Shown: positions 1-8,700 of the stretch, in pieces
Position numbering within the stretch: the first letter of the stretch is position 1
Layout of the letters: every line of letters begins with the position of its first letter
Origin: an uncultured Bacilli bacterium
Lineage (GTDB): Bacteria; Bacillota_I; Bacilli_A; RF39; UBA660
NCBI GenBank assembly: GCA_944332535.1
Contig: CALVKE010000038.1
Span: 1 to 47,469, forward strand
Direction: 5' to 3'
Length of the DNA stretch: 47,469 nucleotides
Notes under the pieces: generated by a model
The model's input: the letters and a program-made list of their open reading frames with translations, nothing else
Database searches by the model: none
What the model was told of the DNA's origin: nothing
Translations under genes and position numbers: made by a program

Positions 1-86
1 TTTGTGATCTTTTCTACTTCATCATAGAAAATAGGTAATGATTCTTCTTCGTTGTAACATGGTACAACAATTGATACTTTTTTCAC
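1..86 (-). CDS. Glycosyltransferase family 2, N-terminal fragment (cut by window edge)
   Basis: Only the first 28 or so residues are inside the window. They read (M)KKVSIVVPCYNEEESLP, the standard first beta strand and PCYNEE motif of GT-A fold family 2 glycosyltransferases, most like the polyprenyl-phosphate sugar synthases (DPM1/GtrB type), though the subtype cannot be fixed from so little. The start is a GTG at 86, preceded by the ribosome site AAGGAAG. It begins 4 bases after the stop of the PssE-like gene upstream, so it is the next gene of the same operon. The acceptor, the donor and any C-terminal membrane helices are beyond the left edge. Confidence 0.8.
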   Translation of the reverse strand, partial: MKKVSIVVPCYNEEESLPIFYDEVEKIT

Positions 87-90
87 TTTA

Positions 91-573
91 CTACTTCCTT
101 CCTTCGATAAAATTCTCAATTAAACGAATCATATTGGGGGTATTACTCTTATATTGCCTCGGAGAAAATCGGGGTAATTCTTTTAGTGCCTTTTCAAAGC
201 TTTTTTCATCTTGAAAAGATAATATGTATCCTTCTTTGGTAAACTCCTCCGTAATTTCTAATTGATGATCATTATGATGTTCTTTGTATTTGGCTAGGCG
301 TGGCATCACCAAAATTTTTTTATGGTGTTTTAATCCTGTGAAGATGCTGCCGACTCCTCCATGTGTGATTAAAAAACTACAATCTTCAATATATTTTTCA
401 AACTGATCTTCGGGTACATAGTCTAAAACCTGCATATATTGAGAAGAAAATTTCGTACAACCAGCTTGCACAACGACCTCTTGGGTTATTTTCTTTTTCT
501 TAATTTCTTTTTCTAACAATTCTAGTAATCGTTCAAAACTTTTATCCTGGGTTCCTAAGGTTACAAATATCAA
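91..573 (-). CDS. PssE/Cps14G/EpsF-like glycosyltransferase catalytic subunit (Alg13-like)
   Basis: A 160-residue protein beginning IFVTLGTQDKSFERLL, the N-terminal signature of the C-terminal half of GT28 enzymes (Alg13 fold), with ITHGGVGSIFTGL as the nucleotide-sugar binding loop. In the known families (Alg13, Cps14G, PssE) this subunit binds the UDP-sugar and works only with a membrane-tethered Alg14-like partner, which is encoded directly upstream. I place the start at a TTG at 573, not at the longer in-frame option at 627. TTG sits 5 bases after GGGGGGTGG, gives the family's usual length of about 160, and overlaps the stop of the partner gene as TTGA. That overlap implies translational coupling and equal expression of the two halves. 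The sugar transferred cannot be told from sequence. Confidence 0.88.
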   Translation of the reverse strand: MIFVTLGTQDKSFERLLELLEKEIKKKKITQEVVVQAGCTKFSSQYMQVLDYVPEDQFEKYIEDCSFLITHGGVGSIFTGLKHHKKILVMPRLAKYKEHHNDHQLEITEEFTKEGYILSFQDEKSFEKALKELPRFSPRQYKSNTPNMIRLIENFIEGRK

Positions 574-1040
574 AATATCCACCCCCCATACGTTGCTTTC
601 GGATACACTTCTAACATACTTTTCCACTGAACGATAAATAAATCGGCAATATGATAAAGTAATTTCCCTGTTACCGATTTGCTATGAGCATTGGCAAATG
701 TTTCAATATAAATTACTTTTCGCCGAAAAAGTTTGGCGATACAACACATTGGTCCAGCCGTATGAGCTCCCGTTGTTACAATAAATTGTGGGCGATACTT
801 GAAAAAGTAAAATAAGGAAATAAAACAATTTGCTAATAATTTAAAAGGATACGATATAGGATGATGTTTGGTTCCATAAATTAAGAAATGAACTCTACCC
901 GGATATTTTTCTTTTAAATTCTGATTACTTTTTGTTTTTTCCGTTACAATCTGATAATCATAATGAGAAAACATCTCTTTTAATTCTAATAATTCTGTAA
1001 GGTGTCCTCCACAACTGGAAATAAATAGTACTCTTTTCAT
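570..1040 (-). CDS. PssD/Cps14F/EpsE-like accessory subunit (Alg14-like)
   Basis: A 156-residue protein starting MKRVLFISSCGGHLTELL, the Alg14/PssD signature. TTGAHTAGPMCCIAKLF and YIETFANAHSKSVTGKLLY are the other conserved blocks. The Alg14 family anchors its Alg13-like partner to the membrane and contributes the acceptor side of the GT-B active site; bacterial Cps14F/G and PssD/E pairs add the second sugar (often beta-1,4-Gal or GlcA) to a lipid-linked primer. A hydrophobic stretch near residues 70-85 fits a membrane association role. The stop overlaps the TTG start of the pssE-like gene. The upstream GT4 gene ends 10 bases away, so all three are co-transcribed. Donor and linkage are unknown. 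Confidence 0.88.
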   Translation of the reverse strand: MKRVLFISSCGGHLTELLELKEMFSHYDYQIVTEKTKSNQNLKEKYPGRVHFLIYGTKHHPISYPFKLLANCFISLFYFFKYRPQFIVTTGAHTAGPMCCIAKLFRRKVIYIETFANAHSKSVTGKLLYHIADLFIVQWKSMLEVYPKATYGGWIF

Positions 1041-1050
1041 AAACGATCCT

Positions 1051-2187
1051 CTACTTTAATAGTTTTAACCACATTTCTTTCACAATATCTACCGTATAGT
1101 GTTCACTTGTTTTTCTGGCATTTTTTCCTAATTCACGACGCTTATTATAATCTTTCATCAACTTTAATACTTTCTCAGCCATCTCATCTATACTACGATC
1201 GTTGATCAAATATCCATTTTCTCCATCTTGAATTAGTTCACACGCTCCTTCCGCACTAGAAAAAGCAATGCACGGAATTCCAAAGCTCATCGCTTCAATT
1301 AAAACGATTCCGAAAGATTCGGTATAACTTGTCATTAGATAAAGACTAGATTTGGCAAGAAGGGAGTTAATTTTATCTTTGGTCAAAAATCCGTGTACAG
1401 TAACAACATTTTCTAAATGATACTGATAGATTTTATCCACAACCATATTTTTTTGAGCACCATCCCCGATTAAATCTAAGCGAAGTTTCGGATTTTTCTC
1501 ATAAACTTTTTGAAATACATCGATTAAATCTGGAAAGCCTTTTTCTCTAGAAAATCTTCCAATCGAAATGATTCTATTTTCGGTTAATGGAGAAACGTGT
1601 TCTGGCAAATAATCTAAGATATTCGGAATTGTTACACAATGACATTTATAATTGGCTTTTTTCATTTCTTTCTTATAAAAATTACGAAGCGAATCGGAAA
1701 CTAGTACCAATTGATCGATGTTCTTACAAGAATCGACGACTTTTTTGACATATTTTACATTTCCATGATGATGATTATGTTCCCAGGCAATCTTTTTGGT
1801 ACCCTTTCTTACGTAACGACCTAACCAGCCATTGAATAAACATCGTGTAGAAATAGCAATATCGGCATCGACTTCTTTCATTGCTCGTATTGTTCTTTGT
1901 TTACGAAGAAATAAACAATATACCGCTTTATAACTTTCTTTGATAAAAGAAAGGGGGCGTTTGTTACGAAGTGCGTTTTTCCATTCTTCTCCATTTGGCT
2001 TAACTTCGTCGATTAAATAAGTAACTTGAATTCTGGAATCTACATGAAAAGCAGATTCTTCATAAAGTTTATAAGTGGATACAATTTCTACTTGGTAATG
2101 GCTGCAGATAGCATTGGCTAGCGCTACAACACTTTTTTCTAATCCACCAAATCCAAGATGAAGAGAAAAGATCGTCACCTTCTTCAT
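1051..2187 (-). CDS. Glycosyltransferase family 4 (GT-B)
   Basis: A 378-residue GT-B enzyme. The N-terminal half has LGFGGLEKSVVALANAI, the glycine-rich loop. The C-terminal half has IISIGRFSREKGFPDLI and the ESFGIVLIEAMSFGIPCIAF block holding the EX7E pair that binds the nucleotide-sugar diphosphate. No membrane segment is obvious, so it should act on the cytoplasmic face on a lipid-linked acceptor. I use the ATG at 2187, 6 bases after AGGTGA, instead of the in-frame GTG at 2196, which lies inside that ribosome site. It is the first gene of a unit running left to PssD, PssE and a GT2, with its own promoter at 2205-2233. The sugar is not predictable. Confidence 0.88.
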   Translation of the reverse strand: MKKVTIFSLHLGFGGLEKSVVALANAICSHYQVEIVSTYKLYEESAFHVDSRIQVTYLIDEVKPNGEEWKNALRNKRPLSFIKESYKAVYCLFLRKQRTIRAMKEVDADIAISTRCLFNGWLGRYVRKGTKKIAWEHNHHHGNVKYVKKVVDSCKNIDQLVLVSDSLRNFYKKEMKKANYKCHCVTIPNILDYLPEHVSPLTENRIISIGRFSREKGFPDLIDVFQKVYEKNPKLRLDLIGDGAQKNMVVDKIYQYHLENVVTVHGFLTKDKINSLLAKSSLYLMTSYTESFGIVLIEAMSFGIPCIAFSSAEGACELIQDGENGYLINDRSIDEMAEKVLKLMKDYNKRRELGKNARKTSEHYTVDIVKEMWLKLLK

Positions 2188-2204
2188 TTTTATCACCTAT
2201 TTTT

Positions 2205-2233
2205 ATTATAGGGGAAAAGCGCCGAAATTACAA
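2205..2233 (-). promoter_or_regulatory. Sigma-A-type promoter for the GT4-PssD-PssE unit
   Basis: On the minus strand TTGTAA (2233-2228), a 17-base spacer and a perfect TATAAT (2210-2205) precede the GT4 gene. The leader would be only about 10 bases long, with the ribosome site at its very 5' end. The -35 box begins 10 bases from the left copy of the ISAs1 target duplication, so the insertion just missed it. Confidence 0.55.
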
Positions 2234-2251
2234 GAAAAACTAAAGAAGATT

Positions 2252-3720
2252 CAGGATAAAAACATGAAAGAAATGGAGAAAAAGTATTGACATCTAGATA
2301 TAGCAAGCAACAAGAGATATCTTTTTGTCTTAAACCACTCATTTTTTGCTGCTTTTTTCGTAAAGTACATGTAAAATAAGATTGGGTGTGTGATTATGAA
2401 AAAGAAGAATTTAACCAAAACAGAAATTACCGAAAAATTATTAAAAAAATATGAGGTAAGCCTAGAAGAATTAAACTATGATGCTTTAAAACAATTTAAA
2501 GAAAAAGTAAAAGCATTATCTGATTCCCGTCAAAAAGGCAAAGTGAAATACAAAATATGGGACATTATCATTGTCAGCTTTTTAGCCATATTAGGTAATT
2601 GTAATGATTGGGAAGAAATAAGAGAATTTGCCATTGCCAAAAAAAGTTGGTTGAAAAACTTTTTACTTCTCACTGGAGGTATTCCTTCGGCCATTACCTA
2701 CAAGAGAGTCTTCTCCATTATTAAACCAGAAGAGTTAGAAAATATATGTGTTTTGTTTGCTCAAGATGTTCTGAAATTATTTTCTAGCGAAAGAGATATT
2801 ATGAATATTGATGGGAAAACAGACAATGGTAGCAAAAGATGTGAAAGTGATATAAGAAATAAAGTAAAAGCTTTGAATGTTTTAAATGTTTATTCCAATC
2901 ATTTGGGACTATGTATGGCTAGTGAACAAATTAATGATAAAACAAATGAAATACCAACTATTCCTAAATTATTAGATAGAATCCAAGTAAAAGGAAACAT
3001 TATTACTTGGGATGCTTTAAACACTCAAAAGAGTAATGTTGAAAAAGTAATAAAATTAAAAGGAGACTATGTTGTTCCTATCAAGTTGAATCAAGAAAAT
3101 TTCTATAACGATCTAGTACTATATTTTAATGATAAACAACTAGAAATTATTAGAGCTGGTGGCATTGGCAATGGTTATTTTAAAGATACTGAGAAATCTC
3201 ACTCTTCTATTATTACCTATGAATATTTTCAAACAGAAGATGTTTCTTGGTATCATGATTTAAAGAGTTGGAAAGGCATAAAAACGTTTGGGTTAGTAAA
3301 GAAAACAATCGAAAAGCACGGACAAAAAACTACAGAATTCAGATATTATATTTCTAGTTTGTATTTAGATATTGAAACCTTTTCTAATGCCATTAGACAG
3401 CATTGGAGTGTAGAAAATAAATTACATTGGCATTTGGATTTTACTTTTAAACAAGACGAGAATTCTACTATGGATAAAAATGCACTTTTTAATTTACAGA
3501 TATTAAAAAAATTAAGTTTAGCTTTTCTTAATGATGTAAAAAGAATTTATAATCGTAGTTTAAGACTAATAAGATTTCGATTATCACTATCTTTTGAAAC
3601 AGAGATACTTAGATTTTTTAACATTCTTGCTCATTAAATTTTTTCATTTTAAAACAGCTAAAATCCTTATATTATAAAGATATTTTAACTGTTCTAAATT
3701 TTTTTCATGTTTTTATCCTG
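2252..3720 (+). mobile_element. ISAs1-family insertion sequence, complete, with 9-bp target duplication
   Basis: A 1469-bp element. Its ends are inverted repeats beginning CAGGATAAAAACATGAAA (2252-2269, and complementary at 3703-3720). It is flanked by exact 9-bp direct repeats AAGAAGATT at 2243-2251 and 3721-3729. Both the terminal CAGG and a duplication of 8-10 bp are usual for ISAs1 elements. It carries one intact transposase. The intact repeats and open frame suggest a recent, possibly active insertion. Confidence 0.93.
2396..3637 (+). CDS. ISAs1-family DDE transposase
   Basis: A 413-residue protein with the order typical of ISAs1 (H-repeat) transposases. An N-terminal region (about 30-120) carries the DSRQKGKVKYKIWDIIIV block. 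It is followed by MNIDGKT (first catalytic Asp, near 140), ITWDALNTQKSN (second Asp, near 205) and the closing HWSVENKLHWHLDFTFKQD block with the Glu and the family-specific HW. Length is slightly above the usual 370-400. A GTG at 2390 is an alternative start; neither it nor the ATG at 2396 has a strong ribosome site, which is common for transposases. It is read opposite to the surrounding glycosyltransferase genes. No frameshift or stop is seen. Confidence 0.92.
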   Translation: MKKKNLTKTEITEKLLKKYEVSLEELNYDALKQFKEKVKALSDSRQKGKVKYKIWDIIIVSFLAILGNCNDWEEIREFAIAKKSWLKNFLLLTGGIPSAITYKRVFSIIKPEELENICVLFAQDVLKLFSSERDIMNIDGKTDNGSKRCESDIRNKVKALNVLNVYSNHLGLCMASEQINDKTNEIPTIPKLLDRIQVKGNIITWDALNTQKSNVEKVIKLKGDYVVPIKLNQENFYNDLVLYFNDKQLEIIRAGGIGNGYFKDTEKSHSSIITYEYFQTEDVSWYHDLKSWKGIKTFGLVKKTIEKHGQKTTEFRYYISSLYLDIETFSNAIRQHWSVENKLHWHLDFTFKQDENSTMDKNALFNLQILKKLSLAFLNDVKRIYNRSLRLIRFRLSLSFETEILRFFNILAH

Positions 3721-3749
3721 AAGAAGATTCTAGCTGAGAGAATCTTCTT
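3721..3749 (-). terminator. Intrinsic terminator stem of the DPM-like GT2 gene, split from its T-tract by the insertion sequence
   Basis: An 11-bp perfect stem (AAGAAGATTCT / AGAATCTTCTT, 7-base loop) follows the stop of the GT2 gene. If the element and one duplication copy are removed, the stem is followed on the minus strand by TAGTTTTTCTTG (now at 2242-2231), a normal T-tract. In the present arrangement the hairpin leads into the element end CAGGATAAAAAC, so termination should be weakened. Confidence 0.75.
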
Positions 3750-4698
3750 ACTTGGAACTTCTAGAGGATTGGTCCTCTTTCATTTTTAACGTGTTTAAAT
3801 ATAATTCATATAACTGCTTATGTTTCTTAGCAATTACTTCAAGGATAATTCCAGCAATCCACAATAAAATAGAAAGGACGAGGAAAATTCCAGATACAAT
3901 TAAAGTGGGGAACCGAGGAACTAGTCCTATTTGAAAGTATTCTATTACTACTGGAAACCCCATAATACAAGAAAGAAGTAAAAAGAAAAAAGAAAACATT
4001 CCAAAAAACCAAAATGGTTTATACTCTTTAAATAAAGTAGCAATCATTTTTAATACTCTTAAACCATCACTATATGTATTTAACTTAGAAACACTTCCGT
4101 CTGGTCGATCGCGATAATTAACAGGAATTTCCACTAATTTGAAATTCTTATCTACTGCATGAATCGTCATTTCAGTTTCAATTTCAAATCCTTTGGATAA
4201 CACTGGGAAGCCTTTTGCAAATTCATAACTGAAAGCTCGATATCCTGTCATGATATCTTTGACATTATTTTTAAACAATTTATTAATCAGAAACCGGACA
4301 ATTTTATTTCCAAAGTTGTGAAATGGCCTTTTATTCTCTGTAAAATAGGTACTAGATAAACGATCTCCAATCACCATATCCGCCTTTCCGCATAGTACTT
4401 GCTCACACATTTCTTTTGCATTTTCTGCTGGATAGGTATCATCCCCATCGATCATTAAGTAACAGTCTGCATCAATTTCACGAAACATCGTCCGAATCAC
4501 ATTTCCCTTTCCTTGACGATATTCATAACGAACAATAGCTCCCGCTTTTTTGGCAATTTCATCGGTTCCGTCTGTAGAATTATTATCATAAACATAAATA
4601 TCGGATTCTGGAAGAACTTTTTTATAATCTTTTACCACTTTCTCTATTGTTTTTGCTTCATTATAACAAGGAATTAACACTGCTATTTTCTTTTTCAT
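3748..4698 (-). CDS. DPM1-like family 2 glycosyltransferase with two C-terminal membrane helices
   Basis: A 316-residue GT-A enzyme. The N-terminal strand is IAVLIPCYNE (5-14), followed by YDNNSTDGT (37-45), and DGDDTYP (84-90) is the metal-binding DXD region. GYRAFSYEFAKGFP (152-165) and the ETEMTIHAV block match polyprenyl-phosphate sugar synthases. Two membrane helices follow at about 230-252 and 265-290. The family moves a sugar from a nucleotide donor to undecaprenyl phosphate (or dolichyl phosphate in archaea) on the inner face, for use by a GT-C enzyme outside. AGAGGT lies 6 bases before the ATG. It stands alone between two terminators; which GT-C partner uses its product is not evident, though the DUF2142 protein in this window is a candidate. 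Confidence 0.85.
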   Translation of the reverse strand: MKKKIAVLIPCYNEAKTIEKVVKDYKKVLPESDIYVYDNNSTDGTDEIAKKAGAIVRYEYRQGKGNVIRTMFREIDADCYLMIDGDDTYPAENAKEMCEQVLCGKADMVIGDRLSSTYFTENKRPFHNFGNKIVRFLINKLFKNNVKDIMTGYRAFSYEFAKGFPVLSKGFEIETEMTIHAVDKNFKLVEIPVNYRDRPDGSVSKLNTYSDGLRVLKMIATLFKEYKPFWFFGMFSFFFLLLSCIMGFPVVIEYFQIGLVPRFPTLIVSGIFLVLSILLWIAGIILEVIAKKHKQLYELYLNTLKMKEDQSSRSSK

Positions 4699-4765
4699 AT
4701 ACTACCTCTATTTCTTTTTTATTTGATACTTATAGTGTATCATGCTTTCTTTCCTTTTAAAAGAG

Positions 4766-4797
4766 TAAAAAAGCACCCAAAAGTGCCTTTTTATTTT
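4766..4797 (-). terminator. Intrinsic terminator of the large surface-protein gene
   Basis: AAAAAGCAC and GTGCCTTTTT form a stem with one bulged base and a short A-rich loop. On the minus strand the right arm is followed by GCTTTTTTAC. It starts a few bases after the stop at 4801. A/T tracts on both sides could make it work in both directions. Confidence 0.75.
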
Positions 4798-4800
4798 TTG

Positions 4801-5703
4801 CTACTTTTCAAAATAAGCATTCGATGTAGAACCGGGAGCAGCTCCACCTTTTTTAACAAGAACCACTTCAAGTCCTTCAAGACGATAAGCGTATCCTGCA
4901 GTTCCAGCTTTTGCTCCATTTTTTGCCCATCCTAACCATCCAAAGTTCTCGGCATGAACACGATAATAAACATCATAATATTTTGCCATTTCTCCAGTTA
5001 GTTTTATTTCGATTGCTTCCAAGCGTTTTGCTTCTCCGCTCGTTCCGCTCATCTCTCCATTTTTCTTGAAGCTACTTTCCCATCCATAATCTTCAATGTG
5101 CGTACGATATTCGATATTTCCGCTATATTCTGGATTATCTAAATAGATTCGAACTCCTTCGAGGCGTTTTGCTTCTCCACTTGTTCCACTCATTTCTCCA
5201 TCGTATTTATATCCTTGCCATCCGTAGTCTTCTACATGCGTCTGATAATGCACGTATCTTTGCACATACGGTCTACTCGTTACTCCTGGCGCTTTTCCAC
5301 CTTTTTCAACCAATACGATTTCGATTCCTTCTAGACGATAAGCATATCCTGCGGTTCCAGCTTTTGCTCCATTCTTTGCCCAATCTAACCAACCAACATT
5401 TTCGGCGTGGACACGATAATAAATGTCATATTCTTTTGCCATCTCACCAGTTAGTTGAATTTGAATAGCTTCCAAACGTTTTGCTTCCCCGCTCGTTCCG
5501 CTCATGGCGCCGTTTGTTTTCCAACTTTCTTCCCATCCATAGTCTTCAATATGCGTACGATATTGCACTCCTCCACTATATGGAAGATTTTCTAGTTTAA
5601 TATTGATTCCTTCTAAGCGTTTTGCTTCTCCTTCTGTTCCACTCATCGCACCATTTTTTACATAATTTTGCCATCCGTAATCCTCAACATGAGTTCGATA
5701 AGA
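4801..5703 (-). repeat. ChW repeat region: a three-module block duplicated
   Basis: Six ChW modules of about 45-55 residues form two triplets with the same order: a DYGWQ module, a DYGWE module ending LTGEMAK, and a module with YYRVHAEN and AGTAGYAYRLEG. Corresponding DNA in the two triplets is about 453 bp apart (for example the AGACGATAAGC stretch near 4878 and near 5331). The order shows that a block of three, not single modules, was duplicated. Confidence 0.88.
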
Positions 5704-8700
5704 AACATTTGGGATTTTTTCAACGACTTTTACTGTACATGTTGCCGTTTTTCCATTCGATGTTTTTACTGTAATCGTCGTCGTACCAATCGTTTTTGCG
5801 GTGATTTTTCCCGTACTATCTATGGTTGCAACACCAGTATTGCTCGACGTCCAACTAAGTGTTTTGCTATCCGTCGTATTACTTGGATTAATCGTTGCAG
5901 TCAAAGTAGTTGTAGATCCTTTTTGTATACTTGTGTTTGTTTTATTTAGGGTAACACTAGTAATGGGGCGAGACGGTACTGTAATCGTACAAGTTGCAGT
6001 TTTTCCATTAGAAGTCTTTACGGTAATTGTTGCTGTTCCATATCCCTTAGCTGTTACTTTTCCAGTGCTGTCTACCGTTGCAACAGTTGTACTGTTTGAA
6101 GTCCAAGTAAGTGCTTTACTATCTGTTGTATTACTTGGATTGATCGTTGCACTTAGTGTTAATGTCGATCCCTTTTCAATTGTTGCACTCGTTTTATTTA
6201 ATGTTACACTTGTAATAGGATGCGTTGGTACCGTGATCGTACAAGTTGCAGTTTTTCCATTTGATGTTTTTACTGTGATTTTGACTGTTCCATATCCTTT
6301 AGCTGTCACTTTACCGGTACTATCTACGGTTGCAACATTTGTATTACTTGATGTCCAGGTAAGTGTTTTACTATCCGTTGTATTACTTGGATTAATTGTT
6401 GCACTTAACGTTAGTGTAGATCCTTTTTCAATTGTCGCACTCGTTTTATTTAATGTTACACTTGTAATTGGAATGGGGTTTACTGTAACCTTACAAGTTG
6501 CTGTTTTCCCATTGGATGTTTTTACTGTAATCGTCGTCTCTCCAATCTCTTTGGCGGTAATTCTTCCTGTACTATCTACGGTCGCAACACTTGTATTACT
6601 TGATGTCCAAGTGAGTGTTTTGCTATCTGTCGTATTACTTGGATTGATTGTTGCTGTTAATGTGGCAGTAGTTCCTTTTCCAATCGATAATGTCGTCTCA
6701 TTTAGTGTTACTCCTGTAATTGCCACTGGCTTTTTAATTACGTAGATATACGAACGACTTGTTTTACCGTTAGAAGTAGTTGCAGTAATCGTTGTGCTAC
6801 CTATCGCTTTTGCCGTTACTTTTCCAGTATTATCCACTGTCGCAACACTCGTGTTACTAGAGGTCCAAGTAAGATCTTGACTAATCGTTGCATAGGTTGG
6901 CTTAATCGTAGCTTTTAATTGTAATGTATCTCCAACATATACATTGGAAGTGATTGGTGAAGTGCTTACTGAGGTAATTTCAATAGGAGAAGAGGTTACA
7001 ATTACATCAAAAGCTTCTGTTTTCGATGGATTATTAATTGCATTGGCAAAGATCGTAACTCTTCCCTCTCCTTCTTTTACTCCTGTTAATATTCCATTTT
7101 CATCTACTGTTACAATATCTTTATCCCAAGAAACAAACTTTGTAGAATAAACAAGAGCATTACTTGGCTCATAAGAAAAATCAATCTTTTTCTTTTCTCC
7201 TACGTCTAAAACAATAGTATCTGCTACTACAATTTGATTAAGATAAGTCCCAATTGTAATAATATATTCCTCGCTAACACCAGCAAGTGTTACACGAATT
7301 GTTGCTGTTCCGTCTTTTAAAGCAGTAATAGTTCCATTTTCATCAATCGTTGCAATCGTTGGATTTAAGCTTTCCCATTGAAAAAGATTTTTTGGAATGT
7401 CTCGTTTTGCTAGACCCCATTCTACATTGACTAATCGCGTATATTCCATTTCTTTTGTTTCCCCAACTTTCATTGGGTTAGCAATTTCAGAATCATCTTC
7501 TGTGGTCCGTAATCCCACATCAAAATTTATATACTGTTTAGCGAGTAGTTCATATTCTTCTTTTTCAGCTGTTACCCCCGTTTTGGTTGATAATCCATTG
7601 GATTCTTCATAAGAAAATAATTGAACCCAATAATAAATTCCATTTGATTCATAGCACCCTACACCAATGGATTGAAAACTAGATCTTAAAATATTGGCTT
7701 TATGTCCATACGAACCCATCCAACCATTTACTACATAAGCAGCTGTTGTATAATTTGCTGCAATATTTTCTCCATTTGCTTTTTGTATATCTAAAGCTTC
7801 TGCCCCGGTCGGCCTCGTATGGCTATAGTAAAGAGCAAGTTCTTTTGCCCGTTGCATAGCGGCCTCCGTTAACTCTGCATCCATTTTTAATGGACTAACA
7901 CCAACATTAAAGCGTTCCTCATTTACAAGAGTAACTACTTCATTTGCCATATCATAATTATATTTTCCTGAAATTGGCACACTAATTACGTCTCTATAAC
8001 TTCCGTCATTTATAAGTGTCAAGTTATCAGGAACAGTGAAGGTTGGAGTATTTGATTGATAATAGAAATTATTATTTAAAAAATCTACTTCCTCTGGAAA
8101 CTCAATGTAACGAAGCTCTGGTGAATAACTGATTCCAGTATTAAGAATTCCTTCTAACGTACCGTTAAAATAAATTTCTTCTAGGCTAGCATTTCTGTAA
8201 ATAGCCCACATATCGACAACTCCAACATTTCCATCAAATATAATGGTATCTAACAGGTCACATTCCGCAATCGATTTATAGGGTACTTCCTCAATATCTG
8301 CATGTATTGTCAATGTCTCAAGAGCATCTAATTCATAAAAAGCAAACATTTCAATTAAAGTTACGCTTTTGGGAACGACTAATTCTACTAGACTATCACA
8401 ATAGCTAAATGCAGATTCTCCAATTTCTTCTACCCCGTTTGGAATCGTGATACTCGTTAAGTTAGAAACGTAGGTAAAGGCCGCTTCCCCAATTATTTTA
8501 ACGCTAGATGGTATCGTATAAGAAGTTCCCGTCTTAGCAGCAGGATAAGCAACTAATTCTGTTTTATCTTTTGTAAACAAAACTCCATTTATAGCAGTAA
8601 AGTTTTTATTTTCGGAGTTCACTACAATTTCACGAATATTCGTATCCATTGCAATTCCTGAACCAATTTTTGATACATTCTTAGGAATGGTTACAGTACG

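Noticed and set aside
2205-2289. Plus-strand frame ending KLQEKLKKIQDKNMKEMEKKY that looks like the tail of a real protein
   Set aside because: It runs across the ISAs1 left boundary at 2252, so it joins two unrelated sequences. Its lysine/glutamate richness comes from the A-rich strand. No start or domain is visible.
5801-6745. Plus-strand open frame of 314 codons
   Set aside because: It lies antisense to the Big_2 repeats and shows the same repeat period; the product is a valine/leucine-rich mirror of the repeats. There is no ribosome site or recognisable domain.
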